This document shows, in pieces, positions 8,802 through 16,577 of a stretch of DNA of 25,397 bases. Both the position numbers and the translations under genes were made by a program. The stretch comes from Thiodiazotropha sp037384445. Lineage in GTDB: Bacteria > Pseudomonadota > Gammaproteobacteria > Chromatiales > Chromatiaceae. Below the pieces are notes generated by a model. The model made no database searches. It saw nothing but the letters and a program-made list of their open reading frames with translations, and was not told the origin of the DNA. Location of the stretch: positions 1 to 25,397 of the forward strand of contig JARRNY010000060.1 of assembly GCA_037384445.1 (NCBI GenBank). Reading direction: 5' to 3'. Position 1 is the first letter of the stretch. Every line of letters begins with the position of its first letter.

Positions 8802-9395
8802 ATGTTGACCCCGACTCAAGACCGCACCCTTGCCTTCATCCGCCGCTACCTCAAACGGCGGGGCTACGCCCCTTCGCTGATCGAAATCGCCGAGGGCATC
8901 GGCATCACCTCCAAGGGTACCGCCCACCGCCATGTGCAGGCACTGGCCGACGCAGGACGCATCCGCCTGATCCCAGGGCGCAAACGCGGCATCGCGCTGG
9001 TCGACGACGAGGAGGCAGCAAAATCGAGCCTGCCCCTGCTGGGCCGTATCGCCGCCGGTCGGCCGATCGAGGCCATCACCGGCCAGGAGCGCCTCGACCT
9101 GAGGGACCTGCTCGGCCCTGACCGCTACGCCCTGCAGGTACAGGGCGAGTCCATGATCGGCGCCGGCATCCTCGACGGCGACCTGGTGGTCATCGAGCGC
9201 TGCGACACCGCCGACGACGGCGCCATTGTGGTAGCCCTGATCGACGATGAGGAGGCCACCCTCAAGCGGCTCAAGCGGCTCAAGAGCGGCCGCATCAAGC
9301 TACTCGCCGAAAACCCCGAGGTGCCACCCCTCACCTACGCGGCAAAGCGGGTACGCATCCAGGGGGTGCTGGTGTGCCAGATGAGGCGCTACTGA
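8802..9395 (+). CDS. lexA: LexA-family SOS repressor, self-cleaving
   Basis: 197 residues, close to E. coli LexA (202). The N-terminal winged helix (about 1-65) has GYAPSLIEIAEGIGI followed by a recognition helix SKGTAHRHVQAL. The C-terminal S24 peptidase domain shows the cleavage bond A85-G86 (GRIAAGRP), nucleophile S117 (GESMIGAGILDGD) and general base K155 (EEATLKRL), at nearly the same positions as E. coli A84-G85/S119/K156, so RecA-stimulated autocleavage should work. The recognition helix differs from the enterobacterial SPNAAEEHLKAL and, from memory, is closer to the alphaproteobacterial type, in line with the GTTC-N7-GTTC boxes at its promoter. Strong AGGAG site before the ATG. It heads a cassette with a translesion polymerase and an SRAP gene. 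It could be the sole LexA or a second, cassette-specific copy. Confidence 0.93.
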   Translation: MLTPTQDRTLAFIRRYLKRRGYAPSLIEIAEGIGITSKGTAHRHVQALADAGRIRLIPGRKRGIALVDDEEAAKSSLPLLGRIAAGRPIEAITGQERLDLRDLLGPDRYALQVQGESMIGAGILDGDLVVIERCDTADDGAIVVALIDDEEATLKRLKRLKSGRIKLLAENPEVPPLTYAAKRVRIQGVLVCQMRRY

Positions 9396-9418
9396 CAGGT
9401 AGAGATCCTTGAGTTTTG

Positions 9419-9634
9419 AGTTGAGGCGTTCGCTGCGCTTCAGAGCTTGTTAATCCCCCTCTCCCTGGCCCTCTCCCGCGAGGGGCGAGGGGACGCAGGA
9501 ATCAGGAGCGGATGTAACCAGAAAGTTTGTTTCTACAACCTGACTGGAAGTGTTCACTGCACTTGAACAGAGCTTTCCCTCTCCCCTCGCGGGAGAGGGG
9601 GGGATAAAAACAGCATAAGCAAAGCGAACACCCC
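9419..9634. repeat. MITE-like GC-rich repeat between lexA and the polymerase gene
   Basis: About 210 bp without coding signal. The outer ends form an inverted repeat: GTTCGCTGCGCTT near 9428 and AGCAAAGCGAAC near 9619-9630. Inside, TTAATCCCCCTCTCCC (9450-9465) is mirrored by GGGAGAGGGGGGGATAA (9591-9607), and CCCTCTCCC/GGGAGAGGG (9578-9599) makes a 9-bp hairpin stem. A GTTCNCTGCNCTT-plus-CCTCTCCC unit occurs twice in direct orientation (9426-9470 and 9550-9590). No transposase is encoded. The right end touches the polymerase start codon. The hairpins could also end or attenuate transcription. Confidence 0.65.
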
Positions 9635-10966
9635 ATGCGAAATTCAACAGTAAAAATCCGGAATCAACCCGCAGTCATGCACTACGACGACAACCATCCC
9701 GAAGCCTACTGGTCCCGCGCCATCATTCTGGTGGACATGAACGCCTTTTTTTGCAGCGTGGAGCAGATGGACCATCCGGAGTTGCAGGGGCGTCCCCTCG
9801 GTATCACCAACGGCCCTCAGGGGACCTGTATCATCACCAGTTCCTACGAGGCGCGGGCCTACGGCGTGCGCACCGGCATGCGCCTGAAAGAGGCGCAACG
9901 GCGCTGTCCCGGCTTTCTGCAGGTGCCCGCCCATCCGGAGCGCTATGCGGAGGTCTCCTCGCGCATCATGAAGGCCCTTGAGAACATCAGCCCCGACATC
10001 GAGATCTTCTCGGTGGACGAGGCGTTTCTCGATGTCACCCGCTGCCAGCGGCTGCTGGGCACACCGCAACGCATCGCCCGGCTGGTCAGACAGACGGTGC
10101 TGGAGGCCTCCGGCGGTGTGCTCTGCTCGGTAGGAGCCAGCGGCGACAAGACGACCGCCAAATACGCCGCCAAGCTACACAAACCCAACGGCCTGACGCT
10201 GATCCCGCCAGGCCGCGCCCGCGAAACCCTGGCCAGAATCCCGGTCACCGAGCTGTGCGGCATCGCCAACGGTATCGGCCGCTATCTGGCAGAGCGCGGG
10301 GTCTACACCTGCAGCGACATGCGCCGCCTGCCCATCGGCGAGATCGGCCGCCGCTTCGGCAATCCGGGACGACGCATCTGGCTGATGACCCAGGGCCTCG
10401 ATCCCGATCCGATACACACCGGAGTGGACGCCCCCAAATCGATCGGCCACGGCAAGGTCATGCCCCCGGACACCAAGAGCCGGGCCGTCATCGAGGTCTT
10501 TCTGCTGCACATGACAGTGAAGGTCGCCGCACGCCTGCGCCACCACCACTTCCGCGCCAGCCACTTCAGCATCGGCGTGCGTGTCGACGAGGGCTTCCTG
10601 AGCCGCAAATACCGCTGCGATCCGCCCACCGACAACGCCCCCGACATCCTCGCCCTGTGCCAGCACTTTCTCGACAACCACTGGGCTGGCCAGGGCTGCC
10701 ACCAGGTACAGGTGACCGCCCTCGATCCCCGCTACGCCGACTATCAGGTCGACTTCCTGGAACCGACCCACCAGCGGCGCGACCGGCTCAACCAGGCGAT
10801 GGACAGTGTCAACCGGCGCTACGGTGAATTCGCCGTGGCGCCGATGCGCCTGCTCGAACGCTCCCGTATGCCCAATGTCATTGCACCGGCCTGGAAACCG
10901 TTTGGCCATCGGGAGACGATACTGCAGCATCCGAGCGCAACGGTGAGTCCTGGTTATGAGTCATAA
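9635..10966 (+). CDS. Y-family translesion DNA polymerase (DinB/UmuC-like)
   Basis: 443 residues. Catalytic core: D34 in ILVDMNAFFCSVEQ with F39 at the steric-gate position, and D128-E129 in FSVDEAFLDV; SYEARAYGVRTGM (70-82) is the classic finger motif. The helix-hairpin-helix region (about 215-260) and little-finger domain (about 270-400) follow. Where Pol IV/UmuC-type proteins usually carry a beta-clamp motif (QLDLF type), this protein has QVDFL, a degenerate version. It bypasses DNA lesions with low fidelity. Start uncertain: the ATG at 9635 directly abuts the upstream repeat and lacks a clear ribosome-binding site; the ATG at 9677 (MHYDDNHPEA) is an alternative. It lies between lexA and an SRAP gene on one strand and is probably repressed by LexA through the upstream promoter. 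Confidence 0.93.
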   Translation: MRNSTVKIRNQPAVMHYDDNHPEAYWSRAIILVDMNAFFCSVEQMDHPELQGRPLGITNGPQGTCIITSSYEARAYGVRTGMRLKEAQRRCPGFLQVPAHPERYAEVSSRIMKALENISPDIEIFSVDEAFLDVTRCQRLLGTPQRIARLVRQTVLEASGGVLCSVGASGDKTTAKYAAKLHKPNGLTLIPPGRARETLARIPVTELCGIANGIGRYLAERGVYTCSDMRRLPIGEIGRRFGNPGRRIWLMTQGLDPDPIHTGVDAPKSIGHGKVMPPDTKSRAVIEVFLLHMTVKVAARLRHHHFRASHFSIGVRVDEGFLSRKYRCDPPTDNAPDILALCQHFLDNHWAGQGCHQVQVTALDPRYADYQVDFLEPTHQRRDRLNQAMDSVNRRYGEFAVAPMRLLERSRMPNVIAPAWKPFGHRETILQHPSATVSPGYES

Positions 10967-10972
10967 GTTGAT

Positions 10973-11015
10973 GTGTTCGCTACGCTCACGGGTCTTATCC
11001 CCCCTCCCCCCTCGC
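10973..11015 (+). repeat. Third, partial copy of the lexA-polymerase spacer repeat
   Basis: GTGTTCGCTACGCTC followed by TTATCCCCCCTCCCCCC just after the polymerase stop resembles the left half of the 9419-9634 repeat, and the similarity starts earlier with AGTTGA in both (9419 and 10967). It lies in the 73-bp gap before the SRAP gene. Confidence 0.5.
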
Positions 11016-11039
11016 CAGCGAAACGCCGCAGGCTGAACC

Positions 11040-11468
11040 ATGTGCGGCGGCGTCTACTACATCATCGACGGCCAGGAGGTGCGGACCTACTTCCCCAACC
11101 CCAAGGCCACCCTGCCGGTAAAAACCAAACAGGGCGGCCTCGAACTGCTGCCCTGGGGACGTCGCCAGAACCAGACCGGCAAACTGCCTCTGGGAGGTTG
11201 GGCCAGGCTCGACTCGATCTATGGAGGACGCTGGGACCGCTGGCGGCCGATTCCGGTCAAACTCGCCGTCAGCCAATTCATGGAGAAGGACATCGAGGGC
11301 GTCAGCCACTGGTTCGACGTTACACCGGGTAAGTGGATTCAGGGGCTGGTGGCGCGCTGGGAGCATGAGCGTCGAGTCTATGTAGTGACCATCACGCCGG
11401 AGCTGGAGGACGCCGTGCACGACCGCTGGCCGAGGATACTGAGTGGCAACCAGGCGCCACGCGGATGA
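11040..11468 (+). CDS. Short divergent SRAP-family protein (YedK/HMCES-like)
   Basis: 142 residues against about 220 in YedK. SRAP proteins form a thiazolidine crosslink between their N-terminal cysteine and abasic sites in single-stranded DNA. Here the product begins MCGG, giving C2 after Met removal. LELLPWGRR (35-42) matches the FWG core, WARLDS (54-59) the NARxET motif, FMEK (80-83, E82) the FYEW motif, and VHDRWPRIL (126-134, H127) the IHDRMPVIL motif. Thus Cys, Glu and His are kept, but the Asn of NAR is Trp54, and the loops are shortened. Start chosen because C2 is obligatory; an AGG lies about 7 bases before. It ends the lexA-polymerase cassette, a gene association established for SRAP genes. 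Function likely abasic-site protection; activity with the Asn change is uncertain. Confidence 0.82.
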   Translation: MCGGVYYIIDGQEVRTYFPNPKATLPVKTKQGGLELLPWGRRQNQTGKLPLGGWARLDSIYGGRWDRWRPIPVKLAVSQFMEKDIEGVSHWFDVTPGKWIQGLVARWEHERRVYVVTITPELEDAVHDRWPRILSGNQAPRG

Positions 11469-11798
11469 GGCCCGTCATGGGTCGTCTCTAACCCTGCAGG
11501 TCACTGAAAAGGCCTGCACCTCAAATTTTGTCATGTCGGAAAAGCCGATAGCGACAAGGGCCACTGCAAACCGCAAGTGACAGCGTTGGCCCTTCAGCCA
11601 ACGCCTACTAAAGAATTGCCGACACAGACCGCTAAGCCTCACAAGAACAAAAAAAGTGAAAGGGAACTTCGCAGTCAGTCATTTAATTCCCTTCACAACA
11701 AAAATAACGAGAGTCTGCACTCTGACCCGTAGTAGGGAATATCAATAAAAAAGACGCAGACGCCACTGGAACAGGCAAATTAATACCAGGTAGCGACC
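11469..11798. other. 330-bp intergenic region with two inverted repeats
   Basis: No gene seen. An 8-bp perfect stem GCGTTGGC (11583-11590) / GCCAACGC (11597-11604) with a 6-base loop lies about 115 bp after the SRAP stop; it lacks a T-run, so it is at best an atypical terminator. A second, bulged inverted repeat GTGAAAGGGAA / TTCCCTTCAC spans about 11657-11696. A promoter for the chemoreceptor gene must lie here, but I could not fix one. Confidence 0.45.
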
Positions 11799-14177
11799 AT
11801 GAAAAGACTCTTCAACAGTTTCACTATCCGCGTGAAATTATGGATCGGATTCGGCCTCATCCTCAGCATCCTTTCGCTCAGTTCCGCTGTGACGCTGATC
11901 AGCCTTGGAAGTGTCGGCGCCGATGTCAACGAAGTCGTCAACGAGAGACAACCGACGCTGGTCCTGGCGAAAGAGCTGGCAACCAGTCTGAAGCAGGCTG
12001 CCGGCTCCCTGGGCTTCTATCTATTGACCAAGGAGAGTCTGCATCGGGACGAATACAATCACCAGCTCGAGCAAGCGAAAAGCACACTGCTACAACTACA
12101 GAAGATGCCGCCTGTGAGCCAGGACAGCCGATCAACAGAGCTGACGGAAAACCTGCAGCAAAAGCTGCAAGCCTTCGAATCCATCGGCCAAGAGCTGTTG
12201 AACAAGTCGGCTTCCAACGAAAACAATTTTCCTGGCATCGCCTATGCCAACAAACAGATCAATCCACTCAGCCGTGTCCAACTGCAACTGACATCGCAGA
12301 TGATGATGTCGGAAATGGAAGAGGAGACCAGCAGTGAACGGCGGGAGCTACTGACCAATCTCGCCGAACTGCGCTATGCCTGGAGCAACATCATGAACGG
12401 CATCCGCGGTTACCTCGCCTTTCGCAGTGATGCCAATATCAAGGATATGACACTCTACATCGAACGCACCGATAGCCTGCTTGAAAGATTAAACCAACAA
12501 GGCGATCTGCTGACATTCGAACAGACCGATTCATTAGAGCAATTCACCCGGAACATGCAGCAGTTCAAGACGCGCTATAGCAAAATGCTGGAGATTCATG
12601 GCAGCGAAAAGTGGCGCAGCGACGCCTGGCTGGTGCGTAGCGAACTTGGACCACTGCTAGCGAACCTGGACAGCGATCTTGGCAGCCTGGTTGAGTTGCA
12701 GGGAACGGCCATCACACAAACCAGTCAGCAGCTGATCGAAGGCGCCGATTCTGCCGATCGGCTAGTGATCGGACTGCTGGTATTCGGCCTTGCGGCCGGG
12801 TTACTGATCAGCTGGCTGATCTCACACGTCATCCGCGAGCCCATCGTGCTGGCCGCTGACACCATGCAGGATATCGCCAACGGCGAAGGCAACCTGATGA
12901 TCTCTCTCGATAGCAGTGGCAAGGGTGAGCTAAGCAACCTGGCTGAGGCCTTTAATCAGTTTGTTGGAAAGATACGCCACCTGATCCAGCGCACCGCTCA
13001 CTCCACCGAGTCCGTAATCACGGCAGTGGCGCAAACTTCGGAGAAAACACAGCAGATCATCCAGCGTGTGTTAAAGCAGGAACAAGAGACCGAACAGGTC
13101 GCCACAGCGATGAACCAGATGACTGCAAGCATCACTGATGTGGCAAAAAACGCCGCCGTTGCTGAAGAGGCGGCAAGTGGCGCCAACCATGAAGCCCAGA
13201 GTGGACGCAAACTGGTTCAAGAGAGCGCCGCCTCAATCGACGAATTGGCCAGGGAGGTGGAACAGGCGGAACAGACGATCCAGGAGGTGGAACAGGAGAG
13301 CGAACGTATCGGCTCCGTCATCGATGTCATCAAGAGCATTGCAGAGCAGACCAATCTGCTGGCACTGAATGCGGCCATCGAGGCGGCGCGTGCGGGAGAA
13401 CAGGGGCGCGGTTTTGCCGTGGTGGCGGATGAGGTGCGCAGCCTGGCCAACCGTACCTATGAATCGACAGGTGAGATCGAATCGATGATCCAAGCCCTGC
13501 AAAGTGGTACCCAACGGGCCGTCTCGGTGATGGCTGCCGGTAGAGAGAAGGTGGATCGCAATGTGGTTCAGGCCGGCCAGACACTCGATTCGTTGAACGA
13601 AATCAGCCAGGCGGCGGAGACCATCAATCGCATGAATTCACAGATCGCCACCGCCGCAGAGCAACAGCGCGCCGTGGCCGAAGAGATCAAGCAGAGCATC
13701 TTCAGCATCAACGACCGCACCAAACAGACGGCAAGCGATGCCAAACTGACATCCGAGGCGGTCAGTTCACTCGGCAACTATGCCGCCAACCTGCAGGATG
13801 TGATTGCCCAGTTCAAATTCTCCGGAGACAGCGGACTCGATTTCAGTGCCGCCAAATCGGCCCATCTGGCCTGGAAGGCACGTGTGCGAGATTTTCTCGA
13901 TGGCAACAGCTCCCTTTCACATGACGAAGCGGTCTCCCACCGCGACTGCATGCTCGGTAAGTGGTATTACACCGAAGGCTTGACCCGCTATGGCCATCTT
14001 GAAACGATGCAACAGATTGACCCACCGCATGAGGAACTGCATACGCTGATCAGAAAGATCATTTCACTGAAAGAAGAAGGCAGACAACAGGAGTCGGAGA
14101 GTCTCTATGCCAGGATAGGAGCACTATCCGAAGAGATCATCCAACTGCTCAACAACGTCGAGGCGACTATCCAGTAG
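11799..14177 (+). CDS. Methyl-accepting chemotaxis protein with C-terminal CZB domain
   Basis: 792 residues. TM1 about 11-37; a long, mostly helical periplasmic region (about 40-320) that could be a helical-bimodular (HBM-like) ligand domain; TM2 about 322-345; HAMP about 346-400; then the cytoplasmic coiled-coil signalling domain with the conserved hairpin EQTNLLALNAAIEAARAGEQ (starting about 516) that contacts CheA/CheW. The tail (about 685-790) is a CZB zinc-binding domain with predicted ligands H689, C717 (SHRDCMLGKWYY), H744 and H748 (HEELH). Spacings of 28, 27 and 4 fit the family. In known CZB proteins the Zn-Cys core senses zinc or oxidants such as HOCl. No che genes adjoin, so it is an orphan receptor. 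No CheR-tethering pentapeptide at the C-terminus. Confidence 0.95.
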   Translation: MKRLFNSFTIRVKLWIGFGLILSILSLSSAVTLISLGSVGADVNEVVNERQPTLVLAKELATSLKQAAGSLGFYLLTKESLHRDEYNHQLEQAKSTLLQLQKMPPVSQDSRSTELTENLQQKLQAFESIGQELLNKSASNENNFPGIAYANKQINPLSRVQLQLTSQMMMSEMEEETSSERRELLTNLAELRYAWSNIMNGIRGYLAFRSDANIKDMTLYIERTDSLLERLNQQGDLLTFEQTDSLEQFTRNMQQFKTRYSKMLEIHGSEKWRSDAWLVRSELGPLLANLDSDLGSLVELQGTAITQTSQQLIEGADSADRLVIGLLVFGLAAGLLISWLISHVIREPIVLAADTMQDIANGEGNLMISLDSSGKGELSNLAEAFNQFVGKIRHLIQRTAHSTESVITAVAQTSEKTQQIIQRVLKQEQETEQVATAMNQMTASITDVAKNAAVAEEAASGANHEAQSGRKLVQESAASIDELAREVEQAEQTIQEVEQESERIGSVIDVIKSIAEQTNLLALNAAIEAARAGEQGRGFAVVADEVRSLANRTYESTGEIESMIQALQSGTQRAVSVMAAGREKVDRNVVQAGQTLDSLNEISQAAETINRMNSQIATAAEQQRAVAEEIKQSIFSINDRTKQTASDAKLTSEAVSSLGNYAANLQDVIAQFKFSGDSGLDFSAAKSAHLAWKARVRDFLDGNSSLSHDEAVSHRDCMLGKWYYTEGLTRYGHLETMQQIDPPHEELHTLIRKIISLKEEGRQQESESLYARIGALSEEIIQLLNNVEATIQ

Positions 14178-14409
14178 ATCCTTCTGCTGTCACGATTAAG
14201 AACAGCCACATGCAGTGCACGGTCAGCTGCAACGGCTGGCAGCATCCAGCGTCGACAATAAACGATCAGACAGGCGACGACACCATTGATGTAAAAAAGC
14301 GGTTTGGATATTTTTGATGCCAGAGCCATCTGGATACGGCAAGCTCAACCAGATGACACTCTAACCTTAGAACAGGGGGTCACCGGCTCATCAAGGGCTG
14401 AGCAGCCTG

Positions 14410-14604
14410 TTAATCCATCCCGCTCTTACCGCCCCGCTTTTTCCATAAAGAGACACCCAGCAGAGTCAAACCGAGCGCCACACCGGTCGAAAGCACCATG
14501 CGCGCCAGCCACTCCGGCCAGGCAGGCTGGGGCGTGATGAGAGCAAAGAAGCCGACAACGGTCAGCCAAAACGCGACTTTTCCAAGTAGTGCAAATTTCA
14601 ACAC
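14410..14604 (-). CDS. Small two-helix membrane protein, unknown
   Basis: 64 residues from a GTG at 14604, chosen because GGAG lies 8 bases upstream; a TTG at 14625 would add seven residues without a ribosome-binding site. Two hydrophobic helices (about 3-24 and 36-53) separated by PQPAWPEW, ending in a basic tail WKKRGGKSG, so both ends are probably cytoplasmic. I recognise no family. It lies alone between the chemoreceptor and the aldo/keto reductase, whose stop is 91 bp upstream on the same strand. The good start site and clean membrane topology support it as a real gene. Confidence 0.55.
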   Translation of the reverse strand: MLKFALLGKVAFWLTVVGFFALITPQPAWPEWLARMVLSTGVALGLTLLGVSLWKKRGGKSGMD

Positions 14605-14695
14605 GGAGTGATCTCCAATACGCAAACGTCAGGAAGCGGCTAAGTGATTGGCCATAAGGTATGCACGCGTGACAGACCCAATTTTATCGGGCGGA

Positions 14696-15631
14696 TCAGG
14701 CCAGATGCTTCTCCACGTAGTCTACCATGCGCTGGCGAGTGGATGGATCAGGCAGTTCCCCCATGGCGGCCTGCAGGTTCTCGCGCATGTGGTCGACACG
14801 CGTGGTCGCCGGGATGGCACAGGTGACTCCCGGATGCGAAAGAATGAACTTGAGAAAAAACTGTGACCAGGCGCTGCAGCCGATCTCCGCCGCCCACTCC
14901 GGCAAGGGCTTGCCCTGGACCCGCTCGAACAGCCCACCACGGCGGAATGGCCGGTTCACAATGACAGCAATACCCAGATCCCTGGCCAGTGGCAACAGAC
15001 GAGACTCAGCCTCCCGATCGAGCACGTTGTAGGTCAGTTGAACAAAGTCGAACGGCGCCTTCTGCAAGGCCGCTTCCAATTCGGCATGACGACGCCCATG
15101 CGAGGTGGTGATACCGATATAGCGTACCCTCCCCTGCGCCTTCCACGCCTTCAGTGTCTCGATATGGGTCTGCCAATCGAGCATATTGTGGATCTGCATC
15201 AGATCGAAGCGTGGCACGCCCCACAACTTCATCGATGTCTCCATCTGTTGCACCCCGAGCCAACGGGTCGGCGTCCAGACTTTGGTAGCCGTAAACAGCT
15301 CAGCATGATCGTCGAGCAGTTCGAGACAGGCACCCACAGCCTTTTCAGAGGAACCATACATGGGCGAGGAATCGATCATGCCGCCCCCTGCCGCGAAAAA
15401 GGCTTGCAGTACCTGGGCCCGCTTGGCGATCAGTGTCGGGTAGTTTGCCACATCGAAGGTGAGCCATGTGCCCATGCCGAGAATGGGGATAAGTTCGCCG
15501 GAGGCGGGCACAGCCCGACGCATTACCCTCTCTCGGTCGACAGCCATCGCAGGCAGACTGGCGCTGGCCGCCAGGGCCGCAACACTCTGGAGCAGGGTGC
15601 GTCTACTCAGACGATAACGGAAATCAGACAT
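14696..15631 (-). CDS. Tat-exported aldo/keto reductase
   Basis: 311 residues. The N-terminus has a twin-arginine signal, SRRTLLQ (9-15) then a mild hydrophobic stretch to ASLPAMA (30), indicating folded export to the periplasm. The barrel carries the catalytic tetrad of the aldo/keto reductase family: D87 (MIDSSPMYG), Y92, K117 (TATKVW) and H148 (LMQIHNM). GMGTWLTFD (52-60) is the usual first strand. It would reduce a carbonyl with a nicotinamide cofactor or do the reverse; since NADPH is not normally available in the periplasm, the cofactor is presumably carried in when the protein folds in the cytoplasm (inference). Substrate unknown. Divergent from the DsbA-family gene with 141 bp between. 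Confidence 0.92.
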   Translation of the reverse strand: MSDFRYRLSRRTLLQSVAALAASASLPAMAVDRERVMRRAVPASGELIPILGMGTWLTFDVANYPTLIAKRAQVLQAFFAAGGGMIDSSPMYGSSEKAVGACLELLDDHAELFTATKVWTPTRWLGVQQMETSMKLWGVPRFDLMQIHNMLDWQTHIETLKAWKAQGRVRYIGITTSHGRRHAELEAALQKAPFDFVQLTYNVLDREAESRLLPLARDLGIAVIVNRPFRRGGLFERVQGKPLPEWAAEIGCSAWSQFFLKFILSHPGVTCAIPATTRVDHMRENLQAAMGELPDPSTRQRMVDYVEKHLA

Positions 15632-15772
15632 GGCTCTCCCCCATGACTATGCCTTGGGATATAGCGCCGACGAAGATAAGATCATAAGGATTCTGAACCG
15701 AAAGCGACTCGGTGGTTCCAAAGCATTGTATGCTTCAGAGAACTTCCTGATTAATTCCGGATCGAGTGTGTA

Positions 15773-16390
15773 ATGCCCCATCTCTATACCATTCACGACC
15801 CGATGTGCAGCTGGTGCTGGGGTTTCCGGCAGGCTCATGAGCAACTGCTGCAACAACTGCCTGACGGCGTCAGCCACAGTCGCCTGCTCGGCGGTCTGGC
15901 GACGGACACCGACCAGCCGATGCCTGAAGAGATGCGCCAGAACCTACAGGCGACCTGGCGACGCATTCAGGAGAGAGTGCCACAGACCCGCTTCAACTTC
16001 GATTTCTGGCGCCTCAACACGCCCCGCCGCGCCACCTACCCTGCTTGCCGTGCCGTCATCGCCGCACGGGCGCTGGAGCCTGATCGGGAGGAGGCGATGA
16101 TTCTCGCTATCCAACAGGCCTACTACCTGCAGGCACGCAACCCCTCCGACCCTGCAGTCCTGATCGAGCTGGCACAAGCGATCGGCCTCGACCCCATCGC
16201 ATTCGAGAACCGCTTGAGCGAAGCGGCCACCCAGCAGCAGCTGGAGGAGGAGATCGCACAGGCAAGAGCGATGGGGGTTAATAGTTTTCCCTCCCTGGTG
16301 CTACAGGTGGGTGAGAGCCGCTGGCCGGTGCCGGTGGATTATCAATCGGCTGCCGCCATGCTGGAGACGATAGAGTTGATACTGGCCTAG
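15773..16390 (+). CDS. DsbA-family cytoplasmic thioredoxin-fold protein (FrnE/YwbO-like)
   Basis: 205 residues, no signal peptide. Thioredoxin-fold strand leads to the redox motif C12-S-W-C15 in DPMCSWCWGF, and a cis-proline loop sits at VNSFPSL (P173). A helical insert lies between (about 50-160). This matches the DsbA-like group that includes FrnE and YwbO, thought to act as cytoplasmic thiol oxidoreductases or glutathione-linked isomerase relatives. The last two residues (Leu204, Ala205) and the TAG stop sit at the edge of a repeat element beginning at 16384, so the original C-terminus may have been altered. Divergent from the Tat-exported reductase; a functional link is possible but not shown. 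Confidence 0.88.
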   Translation: MPHLYTIHDPMCSWCWGFRQAHEQLLQQLPDGVSHSRLLGGLATDTDQPMPEEMRQNLQATWRRIQERVPQTRFNFDFWRLNTPRRATYPACRAVIAARALEPDREEAMILAIQQAYYLQARNPSDPAVLIELAQAIGLDPIAFENRLSEAATQQQLEEEIAQARAMGVNSFPSLVLQVGESRWPVPVDYQSAAAMLETIELILA

Positions 16391-16524
16391 CAGGCTGTTG
16401 AAAAACCCTCTGGCGGCGCCATGCGGCGTTGGAAATGGGCTCAAAATGCTCATGTACACGCCAGTACACTGCGCTTTTTCTTGTCTGGCATCCACCAGAA
16501 ACTTTTTCAACAGCCTGCTAGGCC
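16384..16524. mobile_element. 141-bp MITE-like element with perfect 22-bp inverted ends
   Basis: The ends 16384-16405 and 16503-16524 are perfect inverted repeats; core GCAGGCTGTTGAAAAA, outer part GGCCTA. Inner parts stay partly complementary (CTCTGGCGGCGCC against CTGGTGGATGCC), and GTAC-ACGCCA-GTAC lies near the middle. No open frame for a transposase. The ends resemble those of transposon-derived short elements spread through many gammaproteobacterial genomes (from memory). If the mobile part is only GCAGGC...GCCTGC, the flanking CTAG on both sides would be a target duplication. It includes the preceding gene's stop codon and could also act as a two-way terminator. Confidence 0.75.
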
Positions 16525-16577
16525 GGGTAGCGGCCGGTGATTGACTTCACCCCGGTCACAGGTAACACTCCGGCCCC

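Noticed and set aside
9551..9569. Perfect palindrome TGTTCA-N7-TGAACA upstream of the polymerase, considered as an additional LexA box
   Set aside because: It is inverted rather than the direct GTTC-N7-GTTC form and lies in the repeat unit, where the other copies do not preserve the palindrome.
10175..10930. 251-codon minus-strand frame opposite the polymerase
   Set aside because: Antisense artefact of a GC-rich gene; rich in Val/Ala/Gly/His with no recognisable fold, while the plus strand encodes an intact Y-family polymerase.
8802..11468. Horizontal transfer of the SOS cassette inferred from its higher GC
   Set aside because: By eye it is richer in GC than the chemoreceptor and cytochrome genes, but the tcdA, dgt and EamA genes look similarly rich, so composition alone does not support transfer.
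11544..11551. GCCGATAG resembling the -10 of a flagellar sigma-28 promoter upstream of the chemoreceptor
   Set aside because: No TAAA at the required 15-bp distance and the start codon is about 250 bp away.
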